Assembly (NCBI GenBank): GCA_017427625.1
Contig: JAFRSL010000130.1
Location: forward strand, 1-5,703
Length of the DNA stretch: 5,703 nt
DNA from: Synergistaceae bacterium
Lineage (GTDB): Bacteria > Synergistota > Synergistia > Synergistales > Aminobacteriaceae
Direction: 5' to 3'
The position numbers and the translations under genes were made by a program. How positions within the stretch are numbered: the first letter of the stretch is position 1; each line of letters starts with the position of its first letter. Of the stretch, positions 1-5,314 are shown piece by piece. The notes beneath the pieces were generated by a model. The model searched no databases. It saw nothing but the letters and a program-made list of their open reading frames with translations, and had not been told where the DNA came from.

Positions 1-486
1 CTCTTGGACGTAATTCAGTGCCTCGAATGCAAGACCATTGATCAGCGACGCATCGCCGATGAATGCAATGACGTTCCTCTTTTCGCCGAGAAGATCGCGT
101 GCCTTAGCGTAACCCAAAGCTGCCGAGATTGACGTGCTTGAGTGCCCCGTGTTGAAGTGGTCATATGGGGACTCATTCCTTCGCGGGAAGCCTGAGATCC
201 CATCCTTGAGCCTGAGAGTGTGGAATTTGTCGAACCTGTCAGTGAGAATCTTGTAGGGGTAAGACTGATGGCCTACGTCGAATATTATCCTGTCGTTGAG
301 TGGGTCAAAGACCTTCAGCATCGCAATGGTAAGTTCGACGACACCCAGCGATGAGCCTAAATGCCCACCGTTCTTCTTTACGGTTTCAATGATAACTTCC
401 CTCACCTCGTCAGCAAGCAAGGGAAGTTTATCATCGTCAATATCAAGTAAATCCTTGTGAGTAAATCCTGTCTTCAGAAAGTTCAT
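1..486 (-). CDS. dxs: 1-deoxy-D-xylulose-5-phosphate synthase, N-terminal part (cut by window edge)
   Basis: DXS condenses pyruvate and glyceraldehyde 3-phosphate to 1-deoxy-D-xylulose 5-phosphate with thiamine diphosphate (ThDP) and Mg2+, the first step of the cytosolic MEP isoprenoid pathway. The first 162 residues are present; the full family length is about 600-640, so the rest lies left of the window. Visible DXS hallmarks are GGHLGSSLG (residues 40-48, with the ThDP-site His42), [13 protein letters not shown] (69-81), GHSSTSIS (114-121) and the first half of the ThDP/Mg motif, [16 protein letters not shown] (143-158), with Asp145 as the expected metal ligand. The motif reads GDA where most DXS have GDG. 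The ATG lies 3 bases after the TAG stop of the GAF-protein gene. The only close purine stretch, AGGA, lies one base before the ATG, which is too near for a normal ribosome site, so translational coupling to the upstream gene is plausible. Identity is secure; it could only otherwise be a DXS-like paralogue. Confidence 0.95.
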   Translation of the reverse strand, partial: MNFLKTGFTHKDLLDIDDDKLPLLADEVREVIIETVKKNGGHLGSSLGVVELTIAMLKVFDPLNDRIIFDVGHQSYPYKILTDRFDKFHTLRLKDGISGFPRRNESPYDHFNTGHSSTSISAALGYAKARDLLGEKRNVIAFIGDASLINGLAFEALNYVQE

Positions 487-489
487 ATC

Positions 490-1863
490 CTAGTCGAAAC
501 GCCTGAACTCATAGGCGGCGAACTGTGCAATAAGCTGCAGCGAAGCAAGCTGTGAACGATCGAGCGCAGACCTTCCTTCCGTTCCCGAACCGAGAGCGAT
601 GATTCCGACAAGCGAGTCATTATCGCAGATTGGGAAAATGTATTTCGCCGATGACTCTTTGAGGGCATCTTTCCACGGGCAGCCTGCAAGTCCCCATGAC
701 TTGAAGATAGAATCAGGACTCATTTCCGCGAGGTCGTAATGAGATTCTGAGACGCTTGCGGATTTCACCGGGCCTTCTGGAGACGGAAGAAGTGTCGGGT
801 CAGCCTCAGCCTTTATGTGTCCTCTTCGCTGTCCAGAGATGGTGTAGCCTTTTCTGGATTTGTTCCACGAAGCTAGGATACAGTTCTGCATTCGGCACTG
901 CTCCATGAATATGTCAACAAGAAGCGAGAAGAATCTCCCCTTGTCCTCAGCACCGCGAAGAACTTTCAGGACGTTCGACAGCGAAAGCACCGTAAATTCT
1001 CCGGCGGAAATTGATGCCTCAGCCTGCCTTGACTGTGCGCGGAGATTATTTATTGCGATTGCGCGGACTGCGAGGTTCCCCAAGAGTTCGAGGAAGTTCA
1101 TCGTCTGGTCATCGGGAAGTTCCTCCCACTGAATGAGGCAGAAGAGTCGGCAATCACCTTCAGCGACAGGAAGGACTACCTCAGCGGGCGAGTCGCTCTT
1201 TACGACAATGGGGGTCGGCGGAAGTATCTGCGATGCGTAGATGCCTTTGCGTTCGGGAATGTTGTCGGCCTTTCCGTTGAAGACGGTGAGATAGCTTCCC
1301 TCGTCCCTGAGAATCACGATTGATTTCGGGAACAGGCTCTCTTGAAGAACGTCAGCAAGGAACGACGCGAAATACTGCAATGGCATAGGCTCGAAGATTG
1401 ACGCGAGGGTGCTTTTCGTGGCGAGTATCATGTATGAGAGGCGCGATAATTTCTTCTCTGTGTCGGAAATTTTGCGCGACGTCTCCCATAGCATGATCAG
1501 TCCGGCGTAAGGCTTCAATTCCGCGATGAATGATGCGGGACTTTCGGGCTTATCCTTGAGGAGTATATAAAGCTCCCACTGTGAGCCTTTGATTCTGACG
1601 GCTTCGGCTTCTTCTGAATAATCAAGCTCGAAGGCTTCTTTAGCGACTGATTTCGTGAACAACGTTGAGATTTTGTCCTCAAGGGTCAGCGATGAAGGAA
1701 CGAGTCCCGCCGCATCTATGACATTGAGGAGACCAGGAACTCCGGGTTCTGCGATTACTGCTTTGATGTTACTGGCTGTGAGAAAATCTGTTAATGTTTT
1801 CACAGCTCCTCCGTTAATGAGGAAGTCTATCCGGTTATAAAGTTCATTGATATTTTCAGGCAT
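490..1863 (-). CDS. Cytosolic protein with two GAF-like regions, function unknown
   Basis: I do not recognise this 457-residue protein by name. It has no signal peptide or membrane helix. Residues about 1-125 form an N-terminal part that could be a degenerate sensor fold. Residues about 130-145 are charged and helical (linker). Residues about 150-275 and 300-453 each look like a GAF domain: helix, then hydrophobic strands such as KSIVILRDEG (180-189), an 'LPVAEGD' strand (231-237), and, in the second copy, 'YIFPICDNDSLVGIIALGSG' (408-427), which is the typical GAF end (small-molecule hydrophobic strand, turn, Gly-Ile-hydrophobic strand) followed by a closing helix. No kinase, GGDEF, HD-GYP, helix-turn-helix or other output domain is present, so it would act through a partner. 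It is the first gene of a leftward unit with dxs, and diverges from the flagellar operon. Start: ATG with GGAGGTG upstream at a longer than usual distance; no better in-frame start is visible. GAF assignment is from pattern recognition, not alignment. Confidence 0.72.
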   Translation of the reverse strand: MPENINELYNRIDFLINGGAVKTLTDFLTASNIKAVIAEPGVPGLLNVIDAAGLVPSSLTLEDKISTLFTKSVAKEAFELDYSEEAEAVRIKGSQWELYILLKDKPESPASFIAELKPYAGLIMLWETSRKISDTEKKLSRLSYMILATKSTLASIFEPMPLQYFASFLADVLQESLFPKSIVILRDEGSYLTVFNGKADNIPERKGIYASQILPPTPIVVKSDSPAEVVLPVAEGDCRLFCLIQWEELPDDQTMNFLELLGNLAVRAIAINNLRAQSRQAEASISAGEFTVLSLSNVLKVLRGAEDKGRFFSLLVDIFMEQCRMQNCILASWNKSRKGYTISGQRRGHIKAEADPTLLPSPEGPVKSASVSESHYDLAEMSPDSIFKSWGLAGCPWKDALKESSAKYIFPICDNDSLVGIIALGSGTEGRSALDRSQLASLQLIAQFAAYEFRRFD

Positions 1864-1876
1864 GGTGAAATTGATA

Positions 1877-1883
1877 CACCTCC
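1877..1883 (-). promoter_or_regulatory. Ribosome binding site of the GAF-protein gene
   Basis: On the minus strand this reads GGAGGTG, a near-perfect Shine-Dalgarno sequence. It lies 13 bases before the ATG at 1863, which is longer than the usual 5-9. No ATG, GTG or TTG in frame lies closer, so the ATG is still the best start. Confidence 0.6.
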
Positions 1884-1932
1884 GGGAAAAATTTTATTGT
1901 GATTATTTTATCGCTTTTTCTAATTAAAATCG

Positions 1933-1938
1933 TATAAT
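1933..1938 (+). promoter_or_regulatory. Possible -10 element of the flagellar operon promoter
   Basis: A perfect TATAAT lies about 44 bases before the flbD ATG, in an AT-rich intergenic region. It lacks a good -35 at 16-18 bases upstream (the best nearby is TTATCG at 1908-1913, 19 bases away) and has no TG extension. No sigma-28 flagellar promoter (TAAA, about 15 bases, GCCGATAA) is seen here. It occupies nearly the same bases as the minus-strand -10, so the two promoters could compete. Transcription from it would start near 1945. Confidence 0.45.
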
Positions 1939-1961
1939 ATTGAGCTGAATTATTCCAACAA
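1934..1961 (-). promoter_or_regulatory. Possible sigma-70-type promoter for the GAF protein-dxs unit
   Basis: On the minus strand a TATTAT (-10, positions 1934-1939, five of six consensus bases) lies 16 bases after TTGTTG (-35, positions 1956-1961, three of six). Transcription would begin near 1927 and give a leader of about 64 bases. The -35 match is weak, and AT-rich DNA yields such hits by chance. Confidence 0.35.
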
Positions 1962-1981
1962 ATGAAAGGCGTTGTAAAATA

Positions 1982-2200
1982 ATGATCGAAGTACATCGTT
2001 TGAACGGCGAAGCATTCCTGTTAAATTCCGACATGATTGAAACAATAGATGTAACGCCGGATACAGTATTGCGACTTCTTAACGGTCATCGTTACGTAGT
2101 GAAAGAGAAGGTGAAGGACGTTTACAGGAAGATAATAGCGTTCAGGAAAGCAGCGGGATATACCTGCATAATAGCGAATACAGCAGATGAGTCAGAATAA
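1982..2200 (+). CDS. flbD: Flagellar FlbD family protein
   Basis: This is a 72-residue cytosolic protein of the FlbD/SwrD family, small proteins encoded beside motA in many Firmicutes, spirochetes and related bacteria. In Bacillus subtilis the member SwrD raises flagellar torque. The family pattern is clear: MIEVHRLNGEAFLLN at the start, then 'IETIDVTPDTVLRLLNGHRYVVKE' (residues 19-42), where the TPDT turn and the G-x-x-Y-V-V-K-E block are diagnostic, and a closing helix about residues 43-56. The length fits the family; residues 57-72 are a variable tail. It is the first gene of the plus-strand operon, with 24 bases to motA. The ATG is preceded by AAAGG at 1965-1969, 12 bases away and so a weak ribosome site. 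A six-codon reading frame at 1962-1982 ends in a TAA that shares a base with this ATG. Confidence 0.93.
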   Translation: MIEVHRLNGEAFLLNSDMIETIDVTPDTVLRLLNGHRYVVKEKVKDVYRKIIAFRKAAGYTCIIANTADESE

Positions 2201-2207
2201 TACAACG

Positions 2208-2224
2208 TCAGGGGTGCATACATT
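2208..2224 (+). promoter_or_regulatory. Ribosome binding site that fixes the TTG start of motA
   Basis: AGGGGTG at 2210-2216 lies 8 bases before the TTG codon at 2225. No ATG or GTG in the motA frame is nearby, and the protein from TTG begins at the expected point before the first membrane helix. Confidence 0.7.
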
Positions 2225-2998
2225 TTGGATTTAACGAGTCTCATAGGATTTATAGCGACATGGATACTGGTTGTAGCGTCAATGGCATCAGGCGGAAACA
2301 TCGGAGCATATTTCGACGTTCCTTCATTGATGATCACAATCGGAGGAGCAATCGGAGCGACAGTAATCTCCAATCCCGGAGCGCGTCTAAAAGCAATGGG
2401 CGGCTGCATGAAGACCGTATTTATGTTCCAAGAGCCTGACCTTGTCGGAATGGTGCAGATGATAGTGAGCTTTGCGGAGAAGGCTAGACGTGAAGGTCTC
2501 CTCTCACTTGAAGCTGACGTTGCAGAAGTTGACAGCGACTTCATGCGGAAAGCCATTCAGCTCGTAGTTGACGGAACAGACCCCGAATTAGTGCGGGCGA
2601 TACTAGATACTGAGATCGGGAACTTCGAGGACAGGCACAGCGGGAACAAGGCAGTTTTCGACAACCTGACGGAGTTTGCGCCGTCCTTCGGAATGATAGG
2701 GACGCTTATCGGACTCATCGCAATGTTGGGTAACCTTTCGGACGTTAACGCGCTTGGTCCCGGAATGGCGGTCGCACTCATAACAACGATGTACGGCTCA
2801 ATGATGGCAAACATGTTCGGTTCACCCATAAGCAAAAAGCTTGCGGCACGTTCGGCGCAGGAAGTGAAGGCAATGGAGCTTATGGTTGAGGGAATTTTGG
2901 CGATACAGGCCGGAGAGAACCCGCGAATCGTTGAGGAAAAGCTGAAGGTTTACTTACCCCCCGCAATGCGCGAGGCTTTCAATCAGGAGGAGGGCTAA
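2225..2998 (+). CDS. motA: Flagellar motor stator protein MotA
   Basis: MotA is the inner-membrane subunit that surrounds MotB, forms the ion channel and pushes on FliG in the rotor. Its 257 residues match the usual 250-290. Four membrane helices are visible: about 4-21, 33-50, 149-170 and 180-202. The cytoplasmic loop between the second and third holds ARREGLLSLE (residues 87-96), where Arg89 or its neighbour Arg88 and Glu96 correspond to the FliG-contacting charges of the E. coli protein (Arg90, Glu98). Pro153 in FAPSFGMIGTLIGL and Pro201 in FGSPISKKL correspond to the two essential prolines (173 and 222 in E. coli). Thr160 and Thr187/188 fall in the third and fourth helices, positions that line the ion path. 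The TTG start is supported by a good ribosome site. Three bases separate its stop from motB. The ion used is not decided by this protein alone. Confidence 0.97.
   Translation: MDLTSLIGFIATWILVVASMASGGNIGAYFDVPSLMITIGGAIGATVISNPGARLKAMGGCMKTVFMFQEPDLVGMVQMIVSFAEKARREGLLSLEADVAEVDSDFMRKAIQLVVDGTDPELVRAILDTEIGNFEDRHSGNKAVFDNLTEFAPSFGMIGTLIGLIAMLGNLSDVNALGPGMAVALITTMYGSMMANMFGSPISKKLAARSAQEVKAMELMVEGILAIQAGENPRIVEEKLKVYLPPAMREAFNQEEG
2985..2994 (+). promoter_or_regulatory. Ribosome binding site of motB
   Basis: AGGAGGAGGG overlaps the last codons of motA and lies 7 bases before the motB ATG. It is a very strong site for a gene whose product is needed in fixed ratio with MotA. Confidence 0.75.
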
Positions 2999-3001
2999 AC
3001 T

Positions 3002-3730
3002 ATGGCGCGTCAGAAGAAGCCGGAAGAACCCGGACTTTCCGCACCGTTCTACATGGGTACATACGGGGACATGGTTACGCTTATATTGTGTTTCTTCATA
3101 TTGCTGTTCGCTATGTCCTCGATTGATTCGCAGAAGTTCCAGAAAGCATTGCTGTCGTTGCGCGGCTCATTGGGGGTACTCAAGGGCGGCGTAACGACAG
3201 AAGAGTCGACCGATCCCAACCGTAGCGGTGAAGTAGGAACGAGTCCGGGCGCAAGCGAGAGGGTTGAAATCGACACGAGGCATGTAGCATACACGCTAAA
3301 TTCGTTCCTTCGCTCTGAGAATTTGACGAGGGACATTCAGGTTTCAATAAACCAGCGTGGGGTTGCTGTCTCAATAAGCGATCAGTTCATGTTCATGCCT
3401 GGAAGCGCGGAATTGAGGCCGGAAGGTCGCCGGGCACTCTTCAAGATTTCGGAGCTTGTGAGGGACAGAGTGCCATTCGCGGCGGTTGAAGGGCATACTG
3501 ACTCGGGTGTTCTTAGGGGAGGAATTTACCGCGACAACTGGGGGCTTTCGGCAATGAGGGCAGCGGCAGTTGCGAGCTATATGCAGACTGAGGGAGGATT
3601 TGACCCCGTGAAGCTACAGGCTACGGGCTTCAGTTCTGCACAGCCGATAGTCCCTAATGACACGAGCGAACACAGGGCACTCAACAGGAGAGTCGAGATC
3701 GTGTTCTTGTCGCAGTACCCGAAACGCTAA
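3002..3730 (+). CDS. motB: Flagellar motor stator protein MotB
   Basis: MotB forms the MotA4-5:MotB2 stator, carrying the ion-binding Asp and anchoring the complex to peptidoglycan. Of 242 residues, a short positively charged N-terminus is followed by one membrane helix (about 17-38) beginning GTYGDMVTLILCFF, with Asp23 as the channel aspartate. Residues about 42-60 are the amphipathic plug. After a linker, an OmpA-like peptidoglycan-binding domain (about 125-237) shows FMPGSAELRPEG (131-142), EGHTDS (163-168), NWGLSAMRA (179-187) and NRRVEI (228-233), all expected for the family. The helix resembles sodium-type PomB (Gly four residues before the Asp, and a C-F-F block after it) more than E. 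coli MotB. Sodium drive is therefore an inference. It follows motA by 3 bases and precedes the HicB-like gene by 15 bases. Confidence 0.97.
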   Translation: MARQKKPEEPGLSAPFYMGTYGDMVTLILCFFILLFAMSSIDSQKFQKALLSLRGSLGVLKGGVTTEESTDPNRSGEVGTSPGASERVEIDTRHVAYTLNSFLRSENLTRDIQVSINQRGVAVSISDQFMFMPGSAELRPEGRRALFKISELVRDRVPFAAVEGHTDSGVLRGGIYRDNWGLSAMRAAAVASYMQTEGGFDPVKLQATGFSSAQPIVPNDTSEHRALNRRVEIVFLSQYPKR

Positions 3731-3745
3731 AGGAGGAGATGTAGA
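3731..3745 (+). promoter_or_regulatory. Ribosome binding site that fixes the GTG start of the HicB-like gene
   Basis: AGGAGG at 3731-3736 lies 9 bases before the GTG at 3746. An ATG at 3739 is immediately followed by TAG, so it cannot be the start; GTG is the only start that gives a normal HicB N-terminus. Confidence 0.7.
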
Positions 3746-4114
3746 GTGCAGTTTACGGCGTGTTACAGGAAGTTGGAGCATGGATATATGGGGAAGCTGC
3801 TGGAATGGCCGGGCGTTATTACGGAGGGCGATGACCTGGATGACTGCCGTGAATGCCTTATAGATGCCGCTAAAGAAATGGCACTCACCTATTACGAGGA
3901 GGGGCTTGAGATTCCACAAGCAACCATAATAACCGAGCCTTTATCGCTTCCTCTTGAAGATAAATCGTGCTTTGAGAATCACAGCGGACTTCATGACATA
4001 TTAACCGATGGGAAAGGGAAGTATGTAACACTGAAACAGGCAGAAGAGTTCGACGAATATACTGTCAATGAACTCTGCAAGGAAGCGGGAGTTCCAGACA
4101 TATTGGGTGAATAA
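3746..4114 (+). CDS. HicB-like protein with unusual C-terminal extension, no HicA partner
   Basis: Residues about 2-58 have the HicB antitoxin N-terminal pattern: a first strand, the 'GYMGKLLEWPGVITEGDDLDDC' stretch (13-34) that corresponds to the 'pelPGcvtqGdTleEA' signature, then a helix (34-55). In HicAB systems this partial RNase-H-like fold covers the HicA RNase, and a separate C-terminal DNA-binding domain represses the operon. Here residues 60-122 show no typical ribbon-helix-helix or helix-turn-helix. They are acidic, with a 'GKYVTLKQAEEF' stretch (91-102) and a final helix 'YTVNELCKEAGVPDIL' (105-120) that could be a small helical or remnant HicA-like tail; I cannot decide. No hicA lies on either side, since motB ends 15 bases before and the PHP gene starts 2 bases after. 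Expression together with stator genes suggests a regulatory or non-toxin role, but no function can be assigned. Length (122) is within the range of HicB-family proteins. Confidence 0.72.
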   Translation: MQFTACYRKLEHGYMGKLLEWPGVITEGDDLDDCRECLIDAAKEMALTYYEEGLEIPQATIITEPLSLPLEDKSCFENHSGLHDILTDGKGKYVTLKQAEEFDEYTVNELCKEAGVPDILGE

Positions 4115-4116
4115 CG

Positions 4117-4842
4117 ATGAAAATAGTTGCAGACCTTCACACACATACGATAGTGAGCGGCCATGCTTACGGGACAATCCGTGAGATGGCTGCTTCGGCG
4201 GCTGAACGGAAACTCTCAATGCTGGGGATAACTGAACATGCCCCGGGAGTCCCCGGCACTGCTGACCCGCTCTACTACGGCAATATCTCGGCTGTACCGC
4301 GTGAGCTTTACGGGGTTAAAATGCTGTTCGGCTCGGAAATTAACGTGCTGAATGACGGAACGCTATCACTTTCTCAGGAATACATTGACATGCTGGACTA
4401 TGCTATTGCCGGGATACACACGATCTGCTACGAGAATGAAGAGGTTGAAGGCAACACGGATAACTTGATTTCCTGCATGAAGAATGACAAGGTATGTTTC
4501 GTCTCGCACCCTGATGACGACCACACGCCATTGGACTACGAACGCCTTGTGATTGCGGCGAAGGAGTATCATGTTGCTCTCGAGGTGAACAACAGCTCAT
4601 TCAAGAAGCCAGACAAGCGTCTGAACTGCGTGGAAAATTACAGGAAGATGCTCGGTCTCTGCATGAAGCACAGAGTCCCCGTGATAATAAGCTCAGATGC
4701 ACATGACCCAAGCTGCGTTGGAGATTTCAGTTTGGCCATAGACTTGATTGAACGATGCAATTTTGACACAAGCCTTGTCTTGAATACGGACGTTGATAAA
4801 ATAGAGGAATTTATCGGATTTTCACACAGGGAGGATTCATAA
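4117..4842 (+). CDS. PHP-family metal-dependent phosphoesterase, YcdX-like
   Basis: This 241-residue protein has the whole metal-ligand set of the PHP (polymerase and histidinol phosphatase) family: DLHTHT (His8, His10), SGHAYG (His16), TEHAPG (Glu40, His41), GSEIN (Glu74), GIHT (His101), SHPDDD (His131) and SSDAH (Asp194, His196). The spacing closely follows E. coli YcdX, a 245-residue phosphatase with three zinc ions. A cytosolic phosphoesterase with three metals is therefore expected; the substrate cannot be read from sequence. 'EVNNSS' (156-161) is another family block. It has no membrane segment or extra domain. It is not the histidinol phosphatase type (HisK) by its motifs, though that cannot be excluded fully. 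It starts 2 bases after the HicB-like stop, with GGGTGA 6 bases before the ATG, and ends 2 bases before fliL, so it is transcribed within the flagellar operon. Confidence 0.9.
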   Translation: MKIVADLHTHTIVSGHAYGTIREMAASAAERKLSMLGITEHAPGVPGTADPLYYGNISAVPRELYGVKMLFGSEINVLNDGTLSLSQEYIDMLDYAIAGIHTICYENEEVEGNTDNLISCMKNDKVCFVSHPDDDHTPLDYERLVIAAKEYHVALEVNNSSFKKPDKRLNCVENYRKMLGLCMKHRVPVIISSDAHDPSCVGDFSLAIDLIERCNFDTSLVLNTDVDKIEEFIGFSHREDS

Positions 4843-4844
4843 AC
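4828..4844 (+). promoter_or_regulatory. Ribosome binding site that fixes the GTG start of fliL
   Basis: AGGGAGGA at 4828-4835, inside the end of the PHP gene, lies 9 bases before the GTG at 4845. From this GTG the protein begins with a Lys-Arg pair directly before the membrane helix, as expected. Confidence 0.7.
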
Positions 4845-5300
4845 GTGAAGCGCATACTAATTTTCGCAGTGGTAGGACTCGTAATGTTCGGAGCAGGCTT
4901 CGGAGGCGGTCTGATTCTTGGCCGGACAATGGCACCCGAAGACACCAACGCCGTCGGCACAGCAAAAGTCGTCAAAGATCCCGGCCCCATTGTCTCAATC
5001 GGTGAGTTCACCAGCAACCTCGCAGGAGCAGGAAGGCACGTCATAAGCTTCGGACTCTCTCTTGAGCTTACCGAAAAGGAAGGCGCGGCCGCTCTCATTC
5101 AGACACCCGGCTGGCTCATGAGGATACGCAACGAGGTCTTCATGCTCGTTAAAGACAGAATTTACGACGACCTCACAAGCGCGGAAGGAACATTGCAGTT
5201 CGCCGGCGACATTAAGCGTTCACTCAACCGAATGCTTCCTGATGTTGGCGGTGAAGCCCCGATAGTCAACGTTCTTTTCGAGAGCATAGTCTTACAGTAA
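4845..5300 (+). CDS. fliL: Flagellar basal body-associated protein FliL
   Basis: FliL is a single-pass inner-membrane protein that surrounds or supports the stator at the basal body. Of 151 residues, a short Lys-Arg start precedes one glycine-rich membrane helix (about 4-26). The periplasmic domain follows (about 47-151), with IGEFTSNLAG (52-61), a strand 'RHVISFGLSLELTE' (64-77), MRIRNEVFMLVKDRIYDDL (92-110), and the closing 'PIVNVLFESIVLQ' (139-151). The blocks G-E-F-T-x-N-L, 'R-N-E-V', 'Y-D-D-L-x-S-x-E-G' and the final 'V-L-F-x-x-x-V-x-Q' are the FliL pattern. The length is slightly under the common 150-180. The PHP gene ends 2 bases before it, and fliM begins 14 bases after it. Confidence 0.93.
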   Translation: MKRILIFAVVGLVMFGAGFGGGLILGRTMAPEDTNAVGTAKVVKDPGPIVSIGEFTSNLAGAGRHVISFGLSLELTEKEGAAALIQTPGWLMRIRNEVFMLVKDRIYDDLTSAEGTLQFAGDIKRSLNRMLPDVGGEAPIVNVLFESIVLQ

Positions 5301-5314
5301 GAGGCTAAGGAAAG

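Noticed and set aside
487..489. Terminator or promoter between the GAF-protein gene and dxs
   Set aside because: Only 3 bases separate the two genes and no hairpin with a T run was seen around them.
860..1132. Plus-strand frame of 90 codons inside the GAF-protein gene
   Set aside because: Antisense to a long open frame with good hydrophobic pattern; arginine- and serine-rich shadow.
1864..1981. Sigma-28 flagellar promoter before flbD
   Set aside because: No TAAA followed by about 15 bases and GCCGATAA was found on the plus strand.
2122..2556. Minus-strand open frame of 144 codons opposite flbD and motA
   Set aside because: It is antisense to the clearly coding motA and flbD, has no recognisable domain and a composition typical of a shadow frame.
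3614..3919. Minus-strand frame of 101 codons opposite the motB end and HicB-like gene
   Set aside because: Both genes on the plus strand have strong family patterns; the opposite frame has none and no ribosome site was seen.
3746..4114. A complete HicAB toxin-antitoxin module
   Set aside because: Only a HicB-like protein is present; no HicA gene fits between motB and the PHP gene.
4811..5098. Minus-strand frame opposite fliL
   Set aside because: Proline- and serine-rich shadow of fliL without family motifs.
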